Below are positions 1-11,222 of a DNA stretch of 64,000 nucleotides, piece after piece. This stretch comes from Chlorops oryzae (lineage: Eukaryota; Arthropoda; Insecta; Diptera; Chloropidae), in contig CM035806.1 in the NCBI GenBank assembly GCA_020466095.1, positions 127,218,393-127,282,392 of the forward strand. The letters run 5' to 3'. Position numbers and translations under genes: made by a program. The notes under the pieces are model-generated. The model had not been told where the DNA came from. It saw only the letters and a list, made by a program, of their open reading frames with translations, and did not search any database. Each line of letters begins with the position of its first letter. Within the stretch, counting starts at the first letter, position 1.

Positions 1-1135
1 TGTACAATTTGTAAAACTGAAGAACAGACATTTTATTCAATGAGTAAACTAAATAAACCTACCAAATAACCAGTAAGTATGGCTGTACACATATCGATAA
101 CTATTATAATCGATAACTACGCTAAAAAAAATTGATACATTTTGGATACGCCCAGTGGGAAGTTTTAGAGATCATTCTTTTCTTCTCTCAATATATATTC
201 AATTCTATAGGAATAAATGAATTCATTGATAGACAAGCATTGCATAATTCTATTTTAAGTTTAATTACCGTTTTTCTAGAAAAGGAATGCTAAGAATAAT
301 TAAAATGTAGCTTTGAGGGAAACTCTGTAATACAAAGTAATGAAGTTTTGAAGAGCAACACTTACAAAACAGCTAGTCCTATTATTTCAACAAAGTGAAA
401 CGTGCAACTTTTCGTATTCAAAACAAAAATAAAATAAAAATAAAAAGGTAAATGATGTATAGCAAACGGCACTATCGTCGGCTTATAAAAGAAGAAAAAA
501 AAATCGTTTACTTGCGGAGCACATGAGAACTTCGAATGATGAAGCGGAAAGTTCTTTTGATGGCCCAACGGCTGCCTTTTGGTTTGATATTTTTATTTTT
601 AAAGTTAAAAAAAAGACAATAATAAATAAACAAACATAAATTCAAAAAATGTGTGTTATTTATTTCCATGGTTAGTAATTGATTATAATTTTCATTACTT
701 GGTAATACAAAGAATCGTCGTGAGGTGAGTTCAGCCAACACATTAGTGGTATTCAAGCAACAGTGCAAATCGCAGTGTGCAATATTTGCACTGCTTTTTT
801 TGTACGCAATTTGACAAGTGCAAATATTGCACACTGCGTTTGCACTGTTGCTTGAATACCACTATTCTTTTTCTAATTACAGAGGAATGTCTTTCCTTCG
901 TGAGTGGGAATGAGCGAAAATCGTAGGACATCGATGTGGATGAAAACAATGTGTTCTGTAATGAGTTAATGCATTCTTTTTCTTATTCCCCAAGGGCGAA
1001 ATTTCCCACTGGGCGCTTTGAAAGTTATTTGGATAGGAAACAAATAAAGTGAGTGGCAACGCTGGTAGGGATGGGCAATTTCGTTGAGTAATCGAAAGAA
1101 CTAGTTCATTTATCGGAAGTGAACTAGCTTGTTAA
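1..1135. other. No gene recognised; AT-rich flank
   Basis: Apart from the hairpin at 744-864 I see no coding signal. The open frames are short, lysine/phenylalanine-rich and unlike any family I know. CGCCCAGTGGGAA at 149 recurs inverted at 1003-1015 and could mark the ends of an old 0.87 kb element, but no matching flank duplication is visible. Confidence 0.6.
744..864. repeat. Short palindromic MITE-like hairpin
   Basis: Two arms of about 50 bp (744-793 and 815-864) are inverted copies differing by a one-base indel near the middle. The outer ends read TAGTGGTATTCAAGC and its complement, so TA could be a duplicated target of a Tc1/mariner-type miniature element. The spacer is about 21 bp and includes an oligo-T. 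It does not encode a protein. What transposed it is unknown. Confidence 0.75.
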
Positions 1136-3425
1136 AGGCTTGTTCAGACGGAGCTCCGAAATATGCGTTTCGTTTCGTGCACATATAACCATATATCGTC
1201 GTCCCGGAGTTATCTCCTCGTATATCACAATCAACCTTTTGTTGGGAAATTGAAGTTTAAACTTTAACATGGAATATAAAAAAAAAGGCTCGTTGAAAAT
1301 CGTTGATTCTGTTTTCCTTATATAAAATGCCTTACTTTTTATTATTTCTGATCATTAATTTAAAGTTACTTGGAAAATCATTTAAGTTATAGGGTTTTTT
1401 TCATTCCAAGAATTTTTGACAATTCATCGTATACGCCACTTTTTTTTGCAACCTGTGTTGGAAAGTGGATATACGAGCAAATGATTTAATAAAGATTTGA
1501 AAAAATTTTTTTGTTTAATTTTTTTTTACACGAAAAACGACATAACTAAAATTTTTTTAATGAGTTTATATAGGAAATTTGTTATTTGAGTATCCTTTTT
1601 ACATTTAAAAAAGAAAGGAGTCCAAATCATAATCTTATTGTTGAAAAATGACTTAACTCCGCATTTCCTGAGAAAAACGACTTGCCACTGCATCAAATAG
1701 CGAAATTTTTTTTATACATTAAAGGTAGCATTCAAAAGTCATACCTTAAAAATGTGCCTATTTAAATGATACACATTTCTCTTCTTATTCTTTTCCCGTG
1801 ACCTAAACATTTACACCTTTCAAATAGATTTTTCTCAAAAAACAGAAAAGTGGAGTTAAGTCGTTCTTCTTCTCAGCCATAGATTTAAAAAAAAAAAATT
1901 AGAATTCGTTTTTTTTGTTGGGGAATTTAAATTATATGTAATGTAAGCAACTAAGCTTCAAATAAGGAATTGATATGGGTATTGTTGTTGGTAGAACGTT
2001 CCACATTTGTTTTAAGGAGCTGAACTACCTGCATTAGCTTTAGTTAGTGCCTTTCAATAAGATTACATTAATTAAATACAATAAGAACGATTTATTCAAT
2101 ATAATGTACAAAAATTCTTTCAGCGAAAACGCATTTTATGCGGCTTGTACATATAAAAAAAAAAATCCGCAAAGGTTTTCTTTCTTCTAATTGTTTCAAA
2201 ACCATTTTAAATAAGTATTTCAACCCCAAAACAAATTGCGCCACAGAAACAAAAAGACATTGAGAGTCTATTCAGCTATCTTCCAGAAGAAGATGTTAAA
2301 TATTTTCAAAATTTATTAATTTAATATAACTTTTTATATTATAAATTTAATGAAATGGAATTTGTTATATTCTAAGTATAATAAGCATTCCACATTATTT
2401 TCAGAATGAAAATTTTTGTAGGGTGTTGCTATGAGAATTGTTTTTTTTTTTGCTTCTTTTTTTTTTTTTTCACACGAATAAATCTTTTTTTTATTTAAAA
2501 TTAACATAAAAAAATGTTTCTTAAAAAAAAAAAAAATTTTTGCACATACGATGAGATAACGCAACAACTTTTTACTGCGCAAATTTCATATAAAATCATA
2601 GTATATCCACAAAATATGGATATACGATGCTATAACGCGTAGAAATTATCATTTTAAAGGATATACAATTATTTAGCTCACAAATATCTCGTAAACTATA
2701 AGGTATAGCAACCTGGAGACTCGACAGATGGATAGATCTTGGAAAAGTACACGGGAAAACGTGCTTATCTCAATTTTTTTGATTTTGTGATATACGAGGA
2801 GATAACTCCGGGACGACGATATGTCACTCTAATAGATATTGCGCGGGACGTTTCGCGCCAGATAGAAAGAGATGTTACTCGGCAGGCATAAAAAGAGCGA
2901 GAGCGAAATACTTTTAGTGAGTACCTAAGAGACAAATGCTTACTTTGGTGGGTACTCAAGATCGTGGTGGGTACTCAAGACCGTGTTGAAAAGAGCCAAA
3001 ATAGAAACAGCTCCTGAGTGACATTTATAGTTATATATGGTTTCGTGAAACACGATTTCGAAACTACTCGTTCAGACGTAGTCATTCGTGTTTCGTTTTT
3101 CTCTTCTTCTTCTTATTTGAAATTTTCTTTCTTGCCCACTTTGCAAGTGGAAAAGAAATGTGAGTAAATGTCAAAATATGAATGAATTTAGATCGCATGT
3201 ATAGTATATTAATTTTTCTTTTGCTCTTTACTTCTTTCCCGATAAAAATCGATTAAATTAGGGATTATAGTAATTTATACTTGTTTCGCTACTTGTTTCG
3301 ATCTGAAACACGTAGTTTCGAAGTGTTTCGGATGTCAAAATTTGTATGGCGAAACAAGTGTTAGGTTCTGGTTTCGGCCCCGAAACACGAATGAGAGCTG
3401 AAACACGTAGCGTCTGAACAAGCCT
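1136..3425. mobile_element. Non-autonomous TAA-flanked inverted-repeat element (PIF/Harbinger-like)
   Basis: The termini are AGGCTTGTTCAGACG at the left and its exact complement at the right, flanked by direct TAA at 1133-1135 and 3426-3428. Three-base TWA duplications are typical of PIF/Harbinger transposons, so I assign it there by inference. No transposase is present. The interior contains a further inverted-repeat element (1197-2818). The right third (about 2819-3100) recurs at about 3592-3890 and 11223-11472, so this is a multi-copy family. The GTTTCGTGAAACACG stretch in the right part is itself palindromic. Confidence 0.65.
1197..2818. mobile_element. Nested 1.6 kb inverted-repeat element without ORF
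   Basis: The left end CGTCGTCCCGGAGTTATCTC (1197 on) reappears as its complement ending at 2818, with the match continuing about 34 bp inward. It interrupts the larger TAA-flanked element: related copies at 3.6 and 11.2 kb lack it. The flanks read ATAT on both sides, so a 4-5 bp duplication is possible but ambiguous in AT-rich sequence. The interior is AT-rich and repeats a motif like TATACGAGGAGATAACTCC (also near 2545 and 2620). No coding potential is seen. Superfamily unknown. Confidence 0.55.
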
Positions 3426-3591
3426 TAACATCGTTCATATAGTTCAACCCTTCAATTCGTTCATATCGTTCAACGGTTAAACTCGTTAAGTGAACGAGCG
3501 TAAATAATGGGACGGGAATGCTGCGGTCCATATATTACTATATATCACGAAATCCACAAAAAAGTCAACCGCATAGGTCAAAAATGAAATT

Positions 3592-3890
3592 CATATATTA
3601 CTATGTATGTCACTCTCATAGATTTTGGGCGGGACCATATAGAACTATAGCTACAACTTTGCCCAAATTTTGGCGCGTTATGGCATGATTTGGTGAAAAG
3701 TTTCAACTGTGGTGAAACACGCCATAAGTCGAGTGTTGGGTGAACCACGTAATAGAAAGTGTGGTGTACCACGTAATAGCTTTTGGCCGAAGTTGCAGCT
3801 ATAGTTCTATATGGGCGGGACATTTCGCGCCAGTTAGAAAGGGATGTTACTCGGCAGCACGGCTGCGACTCATAATTATTTTTCGGGCCA
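3592..3890. repeat. Partial copy of the 1136-3425 repeat, split by a MITE
   Basis: The text TATGTCACTCTCATAG, then a GGGAC/TTTCGCGCCAGTTAGAAA-type stretch and GATGTTACTCGGCAG, matches 2822-2890 and 11226-11290. The copy is interrupted at 3636-3813 by a small inverted-repeat element and diverges after about 3865. Confidence 0.65.
3636..3813. mobile_element. 178 bp MITE with 8 bp target duplication
   Basis: The ends are CATATAGAACTATAGCT and its complement. Direct GGCGGGAC flanks it at 3628-3635 and 3814-3821. Homologous copies of the host repeat at 2.8 and 11.2 kb lack the insert, which supports a real insertion. The terminus resembles that of the 0.75 kb family at 14, 16-17, 42.7 and 49 kb (CATATAGGACTATAGG). 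Eight-base duplications fit hAT or P superfamilies; no transposase is present. Confidence 0.8.
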
Positions 3891-4607
3891 AAATACATGA
3901 GAAAAAGGAAAAAATAACAAAAAAAGGACCAACGGTTTCTTTCTTTCATTGGAATACAAATATTGCTTCCGATAGAGGAAGTTTAGAGAGTTATGGACCA
4001 AAAACCAAAAAAATGCGAAAAATTCCGATTTGGATAAAAATTTATATAATGAATGAGTGAAAAACTCTAAGAATTTTAGCACTAACATAAAAAAAAACTG
4101 GTCCTTTCTGGACCCGTTTGGAACAAGACCAAAACTAGACTAGTTGTAATCCGTTTCTTGAAAAAAATTTGACCCGCCCTAAACACAGAATTTAGGAAGC
4201 TTGGGCAAATAAAACTAACAGACAAATAGTTTATTGCCATCTTGTATTTAGGCTGGTTTTTTTTTTCCAACTTTTCAAATTTATTTATCGTATCACTCAT
4301 ATTTATCCGAGTCTAACAATAAGTCATAGAATCTTATATGTACTTCCACGTTAATTAATTTTATAAGCATTATTAAACTTAATACGTATATAAATGTAAT
4401 TACTACTATGTTACGGGCCTCAGATAAGGAATCCTGGGCTGTAATCCGGATATCAGTGGAATTGATGATGTGCCGGTTCATTTTAGTGGAAAAAGTGCAA
4501 GGAAGCACAACGAGAGGATAAAGAGAATTCGTAGGAGGTGGAAATGGAAAGCTCCGTTGAACAATTTTCAAGCAGTGAGTCTTTGGAATTCGACTTTTGT
4601 AAGTTTT
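3891..4607. other. No gene recognised
   Basis: AT-rich sequence with short open frames only. An oligo-T of ten bases near 4258 could be the poly(A) end of the minus-strand Jockey element, but the link is not demonstrable. Confidence 0.45.
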
Positions 4608-4808
4608 GATATAGGAATTATCATTCGAGGATCGAGTTGGTGCAATGGACTGCACTATATTTACGCGGCTTATTATGATATAGGAGTATCAGTCGAGGAT
4701 CTAGTTCGTGCAATGGACTGCACTATATTTACGCGGATTATTTTGATATAGGAATATTGTTCGAGGATTGAGTTTATGCAATAGACCGCATTATATTTAC
4801 ACGGCTTA
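4608..4808. repeat. Three tandem copies of a ~68 bp unit
   Basis: Units start at 4608, 4677 and 4745, each opening GATATAGGA and containing a TGCAATGGACTGCACTATAT-like core followed by TTTACGCGG. The units are about 80-90% alike by eye. They lie just beyond the stop of the minus-strand Jockey ORF2, so they may be its 3' untranslated region, where some LINEs carry tandem repeats. They are contiguous with no spacers, so this is not a CRISPR array. Confidence 0.75.
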
Positions 4809-4839
4809 ATGCTGTATGAACGAGTTAAGCGGAGGACTG

Positions 4840-7503
4840 CTAGAGGCCAGATTGGATTGCTGGTCGGTCGTTTCTTTTTAATCTTGAGCGAGAAGATGTA
4901 GTTGCAAGTCCTCTAGCGAGAGGATTTATATGAGTTTCCAGTTTATGATAATATTTTAGTTTGGCCTTTGTAAATTCGCATTTAACCATCTCTATGTTGA
5001 GGTCTCTATGGATGTGCTCGTTTTTAACAAACCGGTGCACCCGTAATAGATCTAAGAATTTTTCATTGTGCTCTTTGAAGTATATCGATATTTGATGCGC
5101 TGGCGTTTCCATACAGTTGTAAACCGTACAACCATATCGGTTTTATAACTTGATTATATAAGAGGATTTTATAGTCAAGTTTTAGAGGGGAGCGACTATT
5201 CAGTAGCCAGTGCAGACTAACAGCTTTGAGTTTCATTTGTGTTCTCTTTGCTTCGATGTGTTTGCGCCAAGTCAGTCTTCTATCCAAGTGAATTCCGAGA
5301 TAAGTTACTTCTTCAACTTGAGGGATTCGATTGTTGTTTAAGTATACGTCTGGAGCGATACCTCTATTTAGTGTAAATGTTATGTGATGAGATTTTTGTT
5401 CGTTGACATTAATACGCCAGCGAGATAGACAAGTTTGGATTTCATTCAAATGCTTTGGAGCTGGTTGGCCGCTATCATCGCGTTCTTGTGTCTACTTAAG
5501 AATGCTGTATCATCGGCAAACGTCGATGTGACAAGATGCTGACTGATAGGAATGTCGGCTGTAAATATAAGATATAAGAATGGACCCGCAACACTCCCTT
5601 GCGGGACTCCGGCATTAATTTCGAATTCTTTTGTTATAATTGAATTTTGTTTAACTTGAAATCTTCTATTGTTCAAGTAAGATCCTAGAACTGCATGTAC
5701 GTTTTGTGGAAGAAAGTGTCTAATTTTATATCTAAGCCCATCATGCCAAACTTTGTCGAATGCTTGCTGAACATCCAAAAATACCGCAGTGCAGTACTCA
5801 CGTTGCTCGTATGCAGTTCTAATTTCATTTGTGATTCTTTTACTTGCTCAATTGTGCCGTGTTTTTCCCTAAATCCAAACTGGTGAGAGGGGATTATGTT
5901 TTGCTGTAGCACAAATGGCGACAATTTTAAAATCAGAAGCTGTTCGAAAAGTTTGGAAAGACAAGGAAGGAGGCTAATTGGCCTATATGATGAAGCTTGT
6001 GTAGGGTCTTTTCTTGGTTTTCGTACCATTGTAATAATGATCTCTTCCATTGTTTTGGGAAATATCCATACATTATAATTGCATTGAAAAGGCCTGTTAT
6101 GAACTGTACTGCTACAAAAGGTAAGCATTTTATCATTTTGGGAGTAATAAAGTCATGCCCTGAAGCTTTTTTGCAGACTAATTTTTTCTTGACGACGTCA
6201 ACTACTTCACTAGGAGTTATTTGTATATTAATTTGCTGATTGTTATCAGGCTGTGGTGGAAGAGGATAGAACCCTTTACTTGGATTCGGTTGGAATACCT
6301 TGTTCAGATGCTTAGCAAATACTGCGGCTTTATCTTCATCATTTCGCGCCCACCCACCCTTAGAATCTCTAAGAGGGGATTCACTTTCAACTGGAGTCTT
6401 AAGACATCGGCTTGCTCGCCATAGAGATGTTTTGTTATTGCCTCTTGGAGAAAGACTTTGTACAAAGTTATGTTTGTTAAGTTCTTTTTCCTTCAAAAGA
6501 GCTGCTTTTAGCTTTTTTTCAGCTTCCCTAAGTCTATATTTAGATGCTGGGGATCGAGTTTGTTGCCATTCCCTCCTGCATCTTCTTTTAATAGCTACGA
6601 GATGTTCGATTTCAGTATTTGTCAAAGGATTCGTTTTTTATGGATATACTTTGGCGTAGAATTTTCTGCTGCTATGGATAGCATTGTACTAAATACTGTA
6701 ACAGCATCATCGATATGCTTTTTACTTTCAATTTTGTAATTTGTGTGTATATGTGAGCTTATATACTTTTTATATTTAAGCCAGTTAGTATTGGGATTTG
6801 TTAACCTGTGTGGAAACTCAGCTAGAGTTGGTCTTTCTTTCAAAAGGAATATCACTGGGGAATGATCAGAGGAGAGATCAAGTGATACTTGAGCTGATAT
6901 GGATTCTCTTTTGATGCCCCTTAAAATGCCAAAATCTTTAAGGTCTGGGATTTTATTTGGATCTGTTGGCCAGTATGTAGGTTGTCTAGGTGATACAAAG
7001 TCGAAATTATTACTCCTATTGGTGATTACCCTGTATAATTGTGATCCCTTTGGATTGCAAAGACGGGAACCCCAAAAGGGATGCTTTGCATTATAATCGC
7101 CAGCGGCTATAAATTTATCACCTAGAGTGTTGAAAAAATCTATAAACATACTTTCGGTTATATTAAAGCGAGGAGGGCAGTATACTGATGAAACTGCCAA
7201 ATTTTTATTGTTAAGTTGTACATTTATTGTAGACGCTTGGATAAAAGCTGTTGCATACGATCCCATATGGGCATGCCTTATTCTATTACGAATAAGAATG
7301 CCTGTACCACCATGTGCTTTGCCATCTGGGTGGTTTGTTTGGTAAAATATGTATCCAGGAATTTTAAAAAAACATTTATTGGTTAAATGAGTTTCTGAGA
7401 GAAGCATTACATCAACAGCTTCTCGAATTAAAAAATTTTGTATTTCTTGCTTATGCCGACTTAAGCCGTTTGAGTTCCATGCACAAATTTTTAAACAGGT
7501 CAT
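4840..7503 (-). pseudogene. Jockey ORF2: APE endonuclease plus reverse transcriptase, frameshifted
   Basis: ORF2 would nick the target and reverse-transcribe the element RNA at the break. The first 290 codons (7503-6622) are an APE-type endonuclease: WNSNGLSRHKQEI at the start, LLSETHL, GDYNAKHPFWGSR and SSDHSPVIF match its catalytic blocks. The reverse transcriptase follows in other frames: 6625-5933 (N-terminal fingers), 6128-5685 (YRPISLLPCLSKLFE), 5778-5446 (AGVPQGSVAGPFLYLIF and FADDTAF, the catalytic palm), then 5449-5063 and 5112-4840 (thumb and C-terminal tail). At least four frameshifts separate these, so no functional protein can be made. Confidence 0.9.
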
Positions 7504-7869
7504 ATTTTAGATAAAAGAGCTGTCAATAACTTACTCTGCATTTGCACAATACTATCGAGAGAACTTTGCATTGCCTGCATGAACTGAGAAATGCTTTGAG
7601 TAAGAGTTGAAATCATCAACTCAAGATTGCTATGTGAGTGTGAAGGTGAGTACTGGTTGGATGGAATTCCAGATTTCAACGCGTTGGCGTAGGATATACC
7701 TGGTGTAAAAGGAGCCTTACCGATATTCGGAGTTGACGCCATTTCAGGGACAAAAATATTTCCGATTGGATTGCGAACTATTTGCTTTCGAATATCTAGA
7801 CGCTGCTTAATATAATATTTTTTCGAGTCTGTTGCGTTGAAAACTTTTAAGTAATAAAATGATTCGGAA
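7500..7869 (-). pseudogene. Jockey ORF1, C-terminal remnant
   Basis: An open frame of about 120 codons ends at a TGA that overlaps the ORF2 start as ATGA, the tight ORF1/ORF2 coupling known in Jockey-type LINEs. Upstream of the internal methionine at 7742 it reads KKYYIKQRLDIRKQIVRNP and then PGISYANALKSG, like the C-terminal tail of Jockey nucleocapsid-like proteins. The zinc-knuckle region expected upstream is absent because the element is truncated. In life the protein would bind the element RNA. Confidence 0.65.
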
Positions 7870-7897
7870 TTTTCACTTTTATTTCAGTCGCTTTATT

Positions 7898-7955
7898 TTG
7901 TATATATCTATACGTATTTCGGCGAATTCGCTTCCGCCTTCATCAGGATGATTCC
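7898..7955 (-). ncRNA. Hammerhead ribozyme motif in the Penelope 3' region
   Basis: Read on the minus strand, CTGATGA (7946-7940) is followed by a GC-rich stem-loop (7939-7921, GGCG...CGCC) and then GAAA (7920-7917), the invariant hammerhead core. Next comes TACGTAT, which can form the very short helix III, then the predicted cleavage after A at 7909, and GAT pairing with the ATC just before CTGATGA to form helix I. Minimal type I hammerheads with tiny helix III are known from the repeated ends (pLTRs) of Penelope-like elements, where dimers are thought to cleave. Stem assignments are by eye. Confidence 0.85.
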
Positions 7956-8236
7956 TAATTCTAAATACATCTATGACTTTTATTCCTATTTATACTTAAT
8001 CGGTAGCCTAATTAGGGGTGGGTTTTGGTGGTGGCTTGTTATTTTGGTGGTTGGGTGTTGGCAGGTAGCAGGTAAATGCTTGAAATATTTTCTTATTTTC
8101 TGGGCTTTGTTAGTCCCTCGTCTGTTCTGGATTATCGCAGGTAGCAGGTAAAATTTTCTGGGATGAAAGGTCCGATTTTTTTTATGGCGTTGTTTTTAAC
8201 TTTTCAGTTTTATGGCCTTGTTTATTTCAATCAGGA

Positions 8237-9808
8237 TTAGTGTTTCGTCAGGTATTTGAACAGCCACGAAGATATATTTCCTCTATCTCCATTCATTAAG
8301 GCAGGTGTTTTGTGTTTGTTTATTTCGGCGCTTTCAGCTGCTTCAAGTTTCCAGTGTTCCTTCACGTTTTTGATAATTTCTATGTTATTGATGTCGATAC
8401 TATGTTTCTCCTCTAGTATGTGTTTTGCGACGTTCGATCTCGTTTGAGTTTCACCTTTTCTGGATGTTTTCCTTGCTTCTTTCATGTGTTCCAAGAATCT
8501 CACTGAAATAGGCCTCTTTGTTTGTCCGATGTATATTTTGTTGCATGTGCCGCAGTTTATTCTATAGACTCCTGATTTTTCGAGCTTGTCGACAGGGTCT
8601 TTTGTGGACTTCAGTTTTGATGCTATCTGGTTTGGTCTGCTGGTGTAGACTAATTCGATGTTGAACTTTTTTAATTTGTGTTTAAGTCCTCTGGAGATGA
8701 TGTTGTTGTATGTTGTGGCTACTCTCTTCACTTTTGGTTTATCTACTGTTAATGTGGTGAAATTTTTGTGTTCAAGTTGTCTGGTTTTCTTCTCGATAAT
8801 TCTGTTGATGCTGTTCTGGCTGTAACCATTGATCTCTGCTACTTCTTGAATGTATTGTGTCTCTTTTTCTTTGGCTTCTTTGGATAATGGCATTGTGACC
8901 ATTCTATGTACCATATGGTGGAAAGAGGCCATCTTCTGTTGTGGAGAGTGATTTGAGTTGTTGGGGATGACGCGTTTTGTATCTGTTGGTTTCCTGTAAA
9001 TCTCGAATTCGAAGGACCTATTTTTACGTGACACAATTATATAAGAAAAGGTAAGCTTCCGTCTTTTTCTTCTTCGTACGTGAACACAATGTTTTTGTGT
9101 GTTTTGTTTAGTTGTTCCAGTTTTTCTTGTACTTTTCCTCTTTTTATGATGGCAAAAATGTCGTCTACGTATCTTATCCATACTCTTGGTATTTCGTTGT
9201 TTTCCTTTAATTTGGACTCCAATTTGTTCATAAAAAGTTCGCTCAAAAGTGATGACAGTGGATTCCCCATTGGTGCTCCTTTAGTCTGTTTGTAGAATTT
9301 TCCCCTGAATGTGAAGTAGTTTTCTTCCATGCAAAGCTGCGCTAGTTGAATGAGGTTGGTAACTTTGACTTTGTTCAGTTTTTTCTTCAATAGTTCTTCT
9401 TCTAGGATCCTTATAGCTTCTTTTACGTTGACGCTCGGGTATAGTGCTTTTACGTCGAAGGACACGATTTCTTCATCTTCGTTTATGTTTTCTTGCTGTA
9501 ATTTTTCGGTGAACTCTTTGGAGTTTTTTACTGAAAACTCTTTCTCGTTGCCTAAAATTTCTGTTAGTTCTTTAACTAACCATTTTGCGATGCGATGGCA
9601 CGGGGAGTTATTGGCGGTAATAATTTCTCTCATTTCTTTCCCTGGTTTGTGAATTTTTGGCAAAGCCTTGAAGCGAGGAAGTGTCGGCGCTGAAATTCTC
9701 ATGTATTTTTTGTCGAATCCAAGGTACTTTGAGCACTTTTCAATGCATTTTTCTGTCCTGCTTATAATTCCTGGTAAGGGGTCGTTCCTGAATTCCCTGT
9801 AAGGGCCG
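8237..9808 (-). pseudogene. Penelope-like polyprotein: reverse transcriptase and GIY-YIG nuclease
   Basis: The reverse transcriptase (9808-9037) shows PRFKALPKIHKPG, SFDVKALYPSV, KGAPMGNPLSSLLSELFMN and the catalytic IRYVDDIFA. It lacks the N-terminal region of complete PLE proteins. A frameshift at about 9040-9180 moves the reading into the frame of the second part, where FEIYRKPTDT begins the thumb/linker. The GIY-YIG nuclease follows at about 8580-8400 (GVYRINCGTCNKIYIGQTKR, then VRFLEHMKEA), ending at 8237. PLEs use the nuclease to open the target and the RT for target-primed synthesis. Truncation plus frameshift make this copy inactive in cis. Confidence 0.9.
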
Positions 9809-10101
9809 TTTTCCTGGGGCAGAGTCCGGAAACTCATTATCAAGCCAAGTTTTTGCTTCCACTGTATTTTTTCCCTTCAGAAAACAGTATTTTATCAAAT
9901 CACGAAATTCCTTTTTTTCCATTTTTTTCACAATAACAAAAGTTGCTTCACAAAAGACGCTCTATCTCACAAACTCATTGACTTACAGACGTCAAATTTT
10001 GACACGAATCATTTGAAGGTTGCCACTATATAAAAATAATATGCATTTAATACTAGCGACGCCATCTATGTGTCAGACCGGGGACTTATCAGCCAACCTG
10101 T
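9809..10101 (-). mobile_element. Mariner 5' fragment (terminal repeat and transposase N-terminus)
   Basis: This is the first 293 bp of the mariner seen complete at 52056-53348, on the opposite strand, with only two mismatches that I can find (near 9974 and 9905). It holds the 27 bp terminal repeat (ending at 10101, with TA at 10102-10103), the leader, and codons for about the first 36 residues from the ATG (MEKKEF...SAPGK). It stops at 9809 where Penelope sequence begins, and the frames are not fused. No 3' mariner end exists nearby, so this is a chimaeric junction, not a solo element. Confidence 0.9.
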
Positions 10102-10103
10102 TA

Positions 10104-11222
10104 CGATAAAATTTTTGAATTAAAAAATTTCGAAAATATTTAAATTCCCGAGTATTTATTTCAATTTCCCGGGGAAATGAATTCCTGGGAATCCAATCAC
10201 ACACCTGTATGTGTGGATTTTGAGACGGTAAAGCTGATTGACAATTTTTTTTTTAATATCTGTATTGAAAAATATTTTACGGGTTACGCACATGTTAAGT
10301 TTAACCTCAAAACACTCCAGGAACCAATATTTAAGTTTCTTTTGCAGAGTGTCCTTGAGATATTCTTGAAAAATCCCTTTTGATAAGACTTTTTTTTCAA
10401 AATTTTATATCTCAAAAAGTAATTATGGTATAAAGATGAAAAAAATGACTGATGATAGTTCATTTAACCGAAAATGCAAAAACTTTTTTTTTTTTAATTT
10501 TACACTGAGAAAAATTTTCCCACAAAAATTAAAAAAATAATTCATTTATTTTGTTCAGTATTTTACCGTTTTTGCGCCACTTTCTAGCTATTTTTAAAAA
10601 ATACCTTTAGATATTAGCTTTTATTCAAAATAAAAAGTTTTAAAAGCAAAGGGTTACTATTTGAGATAATTAAAAAAAGCAAGTGCACATAAATACATGA
10701 TCCCAGTACTAATATTCAATACAAACGTGCAAAAATTTTAGAAATTTCCAATAAAAGAGATTATAAACAAAATTAGAGAATGTAAGGAATTTCAAGGTTT
10801 TATATATGAACACATGGTGTAACAGTGCGTAACGGATGTCACATGTGCGTAACGGAGCTTAAAGTTAAAAAAAGTTGTTTTATAATTTTTTTTCTCAAAT
10901 AACATAGCTACTAGTGTAATCTAGGATAACCTCTTATAGCTGTTAAAAAATATGAAAATTCTATCTGAAGTCAATTCACAGAAATTTCAGATAGAAGCTG
11001 ACATAAAATTTTTAAAGGAGATATTTTGTAACGCGTGCGTAACGGACATTTTACTTAATATCATCGAAACTTACAAATGAATTTAAAAACCCTTTACACG
11101 TTTTGAAAAGAGGGTAAAATTATTTAATAATAATTGCAAATCAAATTTCGGAAAAATTTTATTCTTAGCTAAACCAATTACAATAATTCGCACGCTGCAA
11201 CAGTGCGTAACATAGATTTCGT
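10104..11222. other. No gene; AT-rich with scattered GTGCGTAACGG motifs
   Basis: No coding signal. The motif GTGCGTAACGGA or a near copy occurs around 10826, 10847 and 11033, with GTGCGTAACA near 11203. The spacing is irregular, so it is not a tandem array. The motif might be the subterminal repeat of an unidentified element. Confidence 0.5.

Larger units (their letters stand above)
4809..7870 (-). mobile_element. 5'-truncated Jockey-clade non-LTR retrotransposon
   Basis: On the minus strand it runs from the end of ORF1 (about 7870) through a complete but frameshifted ORF2 (7503-4840) into a probable 3' untranslated region. Most of ORF1 is missing. The upstream edge abuts the 3' tail of the Penelope-like element, so one probably landed at or in the other. 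The 3' limit is uncertain because no clear poly(A) is visible. Several frameshifts show that the copy is dead. Confidence 0.85.
7872..9808 (-). mobile_element. Penelope-like retroelement (PLE), 5'-truncated
   Basis: The minus strand carries a reverse transcriptase followed by a GIY-YIG endonuclease, the order that defines Penelope-like elements, then about 360 bp of 3' sequence holding a hammerhead-ribozyme motif. The N-terminal part is missing: at 9808/9809 the sequence switches abruptly to a mariner 5' end. The 3' edge meets Jockey ORF1 sequence. The 3' region has two copies of CAGGTAGCAGGTAAA (about 8063 and 8137). Confidence 0.9.

Noticed and set aside
149..1015. CGCCCAGTGGGAA inverted at both ends of an 0.87 kb stretch
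   Set aside because: Only 13 bp match, the core CCCAGTGGG is nearly self-complementary, and no target duplication is visible.
4470..4751. 93-codon plus-strand frame
   Set aside because: Overlaps the tandem repeat, is opposite to the Jockey 3' region, and its sequence is unlike any protein I know.
4608..4808. CRISPR-like array
   Set aside because: Units are contiguous, with no unique spacers, in a eukaryotic TE context.
9740..9931. Apparent mariner-Penelope fusion protein
   Set aside because: The mariner frame crosses the junction but is out of frame with the reverse transcriptase and stops soon after.
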